From: Gonium pectorale
Lineage: Eukaryota > Chlorophyta > Chlorophyceae > Chlamydomonadales > Volvocaceae
Reading direction: 5' to 3'
Assembly: GCA_001584585.1 (NCBI GenBank)
Contig: LSYV01000066.1
Location: 463,267-484,183 of the forward strand
Length of the DNA: 20,917 nt
The notes below the pieces were generated by a model. That model made no database searches. It was not told the origin of the DNA and saw only the letters and a list, made by a program, of their open reading frames with translations. Each line of letters opens with the position of its first letter. The first letter of the stretch is position 1. Both the position numbers and the translations under genes were made by a program. Positions 19,638 to 20,917 of the stretch are shown piece after piece.

Positions 19638-19865
19638 AACAGCCAGCACAAGCTTACTGGTGGCATTTGCCAAGGGGAGTGTGACTGAGCGCACATGCCA
19701 CGCTAGAGCCGGCTCTGTGCCACGCCGAGACAGACGAGGACAGACATACATGTACGTGGCCCGTACGGCATTCTTGGCGCAGCGACGACGGCGATGTACA
19801 GCGTACGCGTGCCGCGAGCTTCACTCATCGCCTCCCGTTTGCAAGAAGTACGCAGGATCAGACAC

Positions 19866-20553
19866 ATGAAGGCCTTCCTGGATATCGACATTGGCGACTC
19901 TGCCAAGTACTCGGCAGAGTACGCATGCTACCAGCGCGCATGCGATTGGTTGAATGCGGTTGGACAGCAGTACGGTCTGAGCGGGCCAGCGGAGGAGCTT
20001 GACGAGGACAGCGCGGGCACGTTGCGGGAGGCCTACGCATCGGACCCCGCATGGGCGGGCAAGGGCGAGGTCTCAACTAGCAAGCCCGCCCCCATCCGTG
20101 CCGGGCGGATCGTGGTGGAGCTCTTCGACAAGGAGGTGGGGCGAGCACACAGCGGGGCGAGCGGGGTGGGTGGGTGGGGGTTTTGGAGCGGCGCCGTGGG
20201 TGGGATTCCTGGACGGGCGTGCAACCCGCCGGTTACGAACGTAGTAGCGCCGAGTCTGTTCCCTACACACACACGCACGTTACGGAGAGGGAGCTTGGAA
20301 TTGCGGGCGGCAGCCCCGCGAACGCCGGTTGCAGCCTGCAGGCACACACGTCACCCGGGTCCCGCCACACCCACACCCTCGTCGGGTTGCCCGCATACAC
20401 GGCATCAGGGCGGGTCAGGGCGGGTCAGGGCGGGGCGGGGCAGTAACGTCTTTGTGCCCCACCCAGGTGCCCAAGACGGTGGAGAACTTCCGCGCGCTCC
20501 TGACAGGGGAGAAGGGGCTGGGCAAGGCCAGCAAGAAGCCGCTGCACTACAAG
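19866..20553 (+). CDS. Cyclophilin-type peptidyl-prolyl cis-trans isomerase, 5' part (two exons)
   Basis: Cyclophilins catalyse cis-trans isomerisation of X-Pro bonds. Exon 1 (19866-20135, 90 codons) begins [11 protein letters not shown], the first cyclophilin strand, and ends with [12 protein letters not shown]. Exon 2 (20467-20553, 29 codons) reads [20 protein letters not shown] and ASKKPLHYK, the classic PKTxENFRxLxTGEKG...LHYK block. Both introns are GT-AG at phase 0 (GTGGGG donor at 20136, GTACGG donor at 20554). About 60 residues, including [20 protein letters not shown], are inserted between strand 1 and strand 2, so this is not a minimal cyclophilin A. The catalytic Arg and the rest of the barrel lie beyond the window. 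The frame is open upstream to an ATG at 19794, but the family start is the Met at 19866. Confidence 0.88.
20406..20440. repeat. 10-bp GC-rich tandem repeat in cyclophilin intron 1
   Basis: Unit CAGGGCGGGT occurs nearly three times in a row and decays into GGGGCGGGGC, just upstream of the acceptor at 20466. It is intronic simple sequence, and the G-runs could form a quadruplex. Confidence 0.85.
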
Positions 20554-20917
20554 GTACGGACCCGGGCCCGGGCTTGCTCCCTGTGGCGTGGCGTGCCGTT
20601 GCGTTGTGTGTTGGGGGCGCCCAGGAGGTTGCAGTACCACGCGGAGGTGCAGGCGCGGTGTATGTGTGGGGGGTGGGGAGGCGCGGGGAGGGTGGTCACG
20701 GGCGGGGCGCGACGTGCGGGGTACGCGAGCGGTCGGGAGGGGGCCAGGGGACTGGGGCGGCCTAAAACGGGGGGGGGGGGCGGCGGCGACGTGGGGGGAA
20801 GGGGGGTGGAGTGGCGGTCCAAGGGGCAGCGCGGTGGGCGGGCGTCGCGGCCGTCGAAACCCGCCCCGTCGCCCGGCCGCTTCGCACGCGCGCGAGTGCA
20901 GCCCCGTCCTCCGACCC
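20554..20917 (+). other. Second intron of the cyclophilin gene (incomplete)
   Basis: After the GTACGG donor at 20554 no continuation of the cyclophilin barrel (the expected G-x-x-FHR block) appears before the window ends. The stretch is extremely G-rich on this strand, with an 11-12 nt G-run near 20769-20780 and further G-runs to 20817, so it is potentially G-quadruplex forming. Confidence 0.6.

Larger units (their letters stand above)
17607..19865. other. Intergenic region upstream of the cyclophilin gene
   Basis: About 2.2 kb between the leftward and rightward genes. I see no confident gene. It contains the small minus ORF at 18307-18465, a plus-strand open stretch at about 17742-17940, an 18-bp tandem repeat at 18928-18963, a 22-bp imperfect repeat at 19589-19637, CACGA-type repeats near 18523-18545, a (GT)n run near 18095-18108 and an AT-rich patch (TTATAATTA) near 18687. 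The right part should hold the cyclophilin promoter. Confidence 0.4.

Noticed and set aside
19293..19751. Minus-strand frame of 152 codons near the cyclophilin start
   Set aside because: There are no motifs, the composition is Arg/Ala/Pro-rich, it overlaps the 22-bp repeats, and it has no splice or start context support.
1..20917. CRISPR array, bacterial operon or prophage
   Set aside because: There are no regularly spaced repeats, no Shine-Dalgarno-led gene strings, and the genes are densely split by spliceosomal introns.

Overview
The window looks like nuclear DNA of a chlorophycean green alga (Chlamydomonadales or volvocine type). It is GC-rich and has many short GT-AG introns with GTGCG/GTGGG/GTGAG donors and CAG acceptors. 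The main gene belongs to a protein family I know best from Chlamydomonas and Volvox. Many (GT)n, G-run and C-run tracts lie in the introns.

Layout: (1) About 15265 down to 178 (minus strand) is one very large gene that I could resolve into 37 exons with matching phases at every junction. It encodes a roughly 2,110-residue multi-pass membrane protein of the 'tiny macrocysts protein B' (TmcB)-like PAS family: a Ser-rich N-terminus, about 8 membrane segments, a helical-repeat region, about five PAS-like domains, an acidic low-complexity linker, and a second half with membrane segments around two predicted ectodomains. Its 3' end is ambiguous and may run off the left edge. (2) 15226-15965 holds a diverged direct duplication of the gene's 5' end (upstream DNA, start codon and first 13 codons). 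(3) 16.1-18.5 kb contains several minus-strand exon-like segments that probably belong to a second, unrecognised gene or a decaying one. (4) 17.6-19.86 kb is mostly intergenic, with short repeats and weak coding signals. (5) From 19866 to the right edge (plus strand) are the first two exons of a cyclophilin-type peptidyl-prolyl cis-trans isomerase, which continues beyond the window.

The most interesting biology is in the large gene. Its first PAS domain carries a FixL-like signature, with a His and an Arg 20 residues apart at the positions equivalent to the heme-ligating His200 and the Arg220 of rhizobial FixL. This suggests a membrane-bound heme/gas (O2) sensor. The two complete or near-complete genes do not obviously work together.
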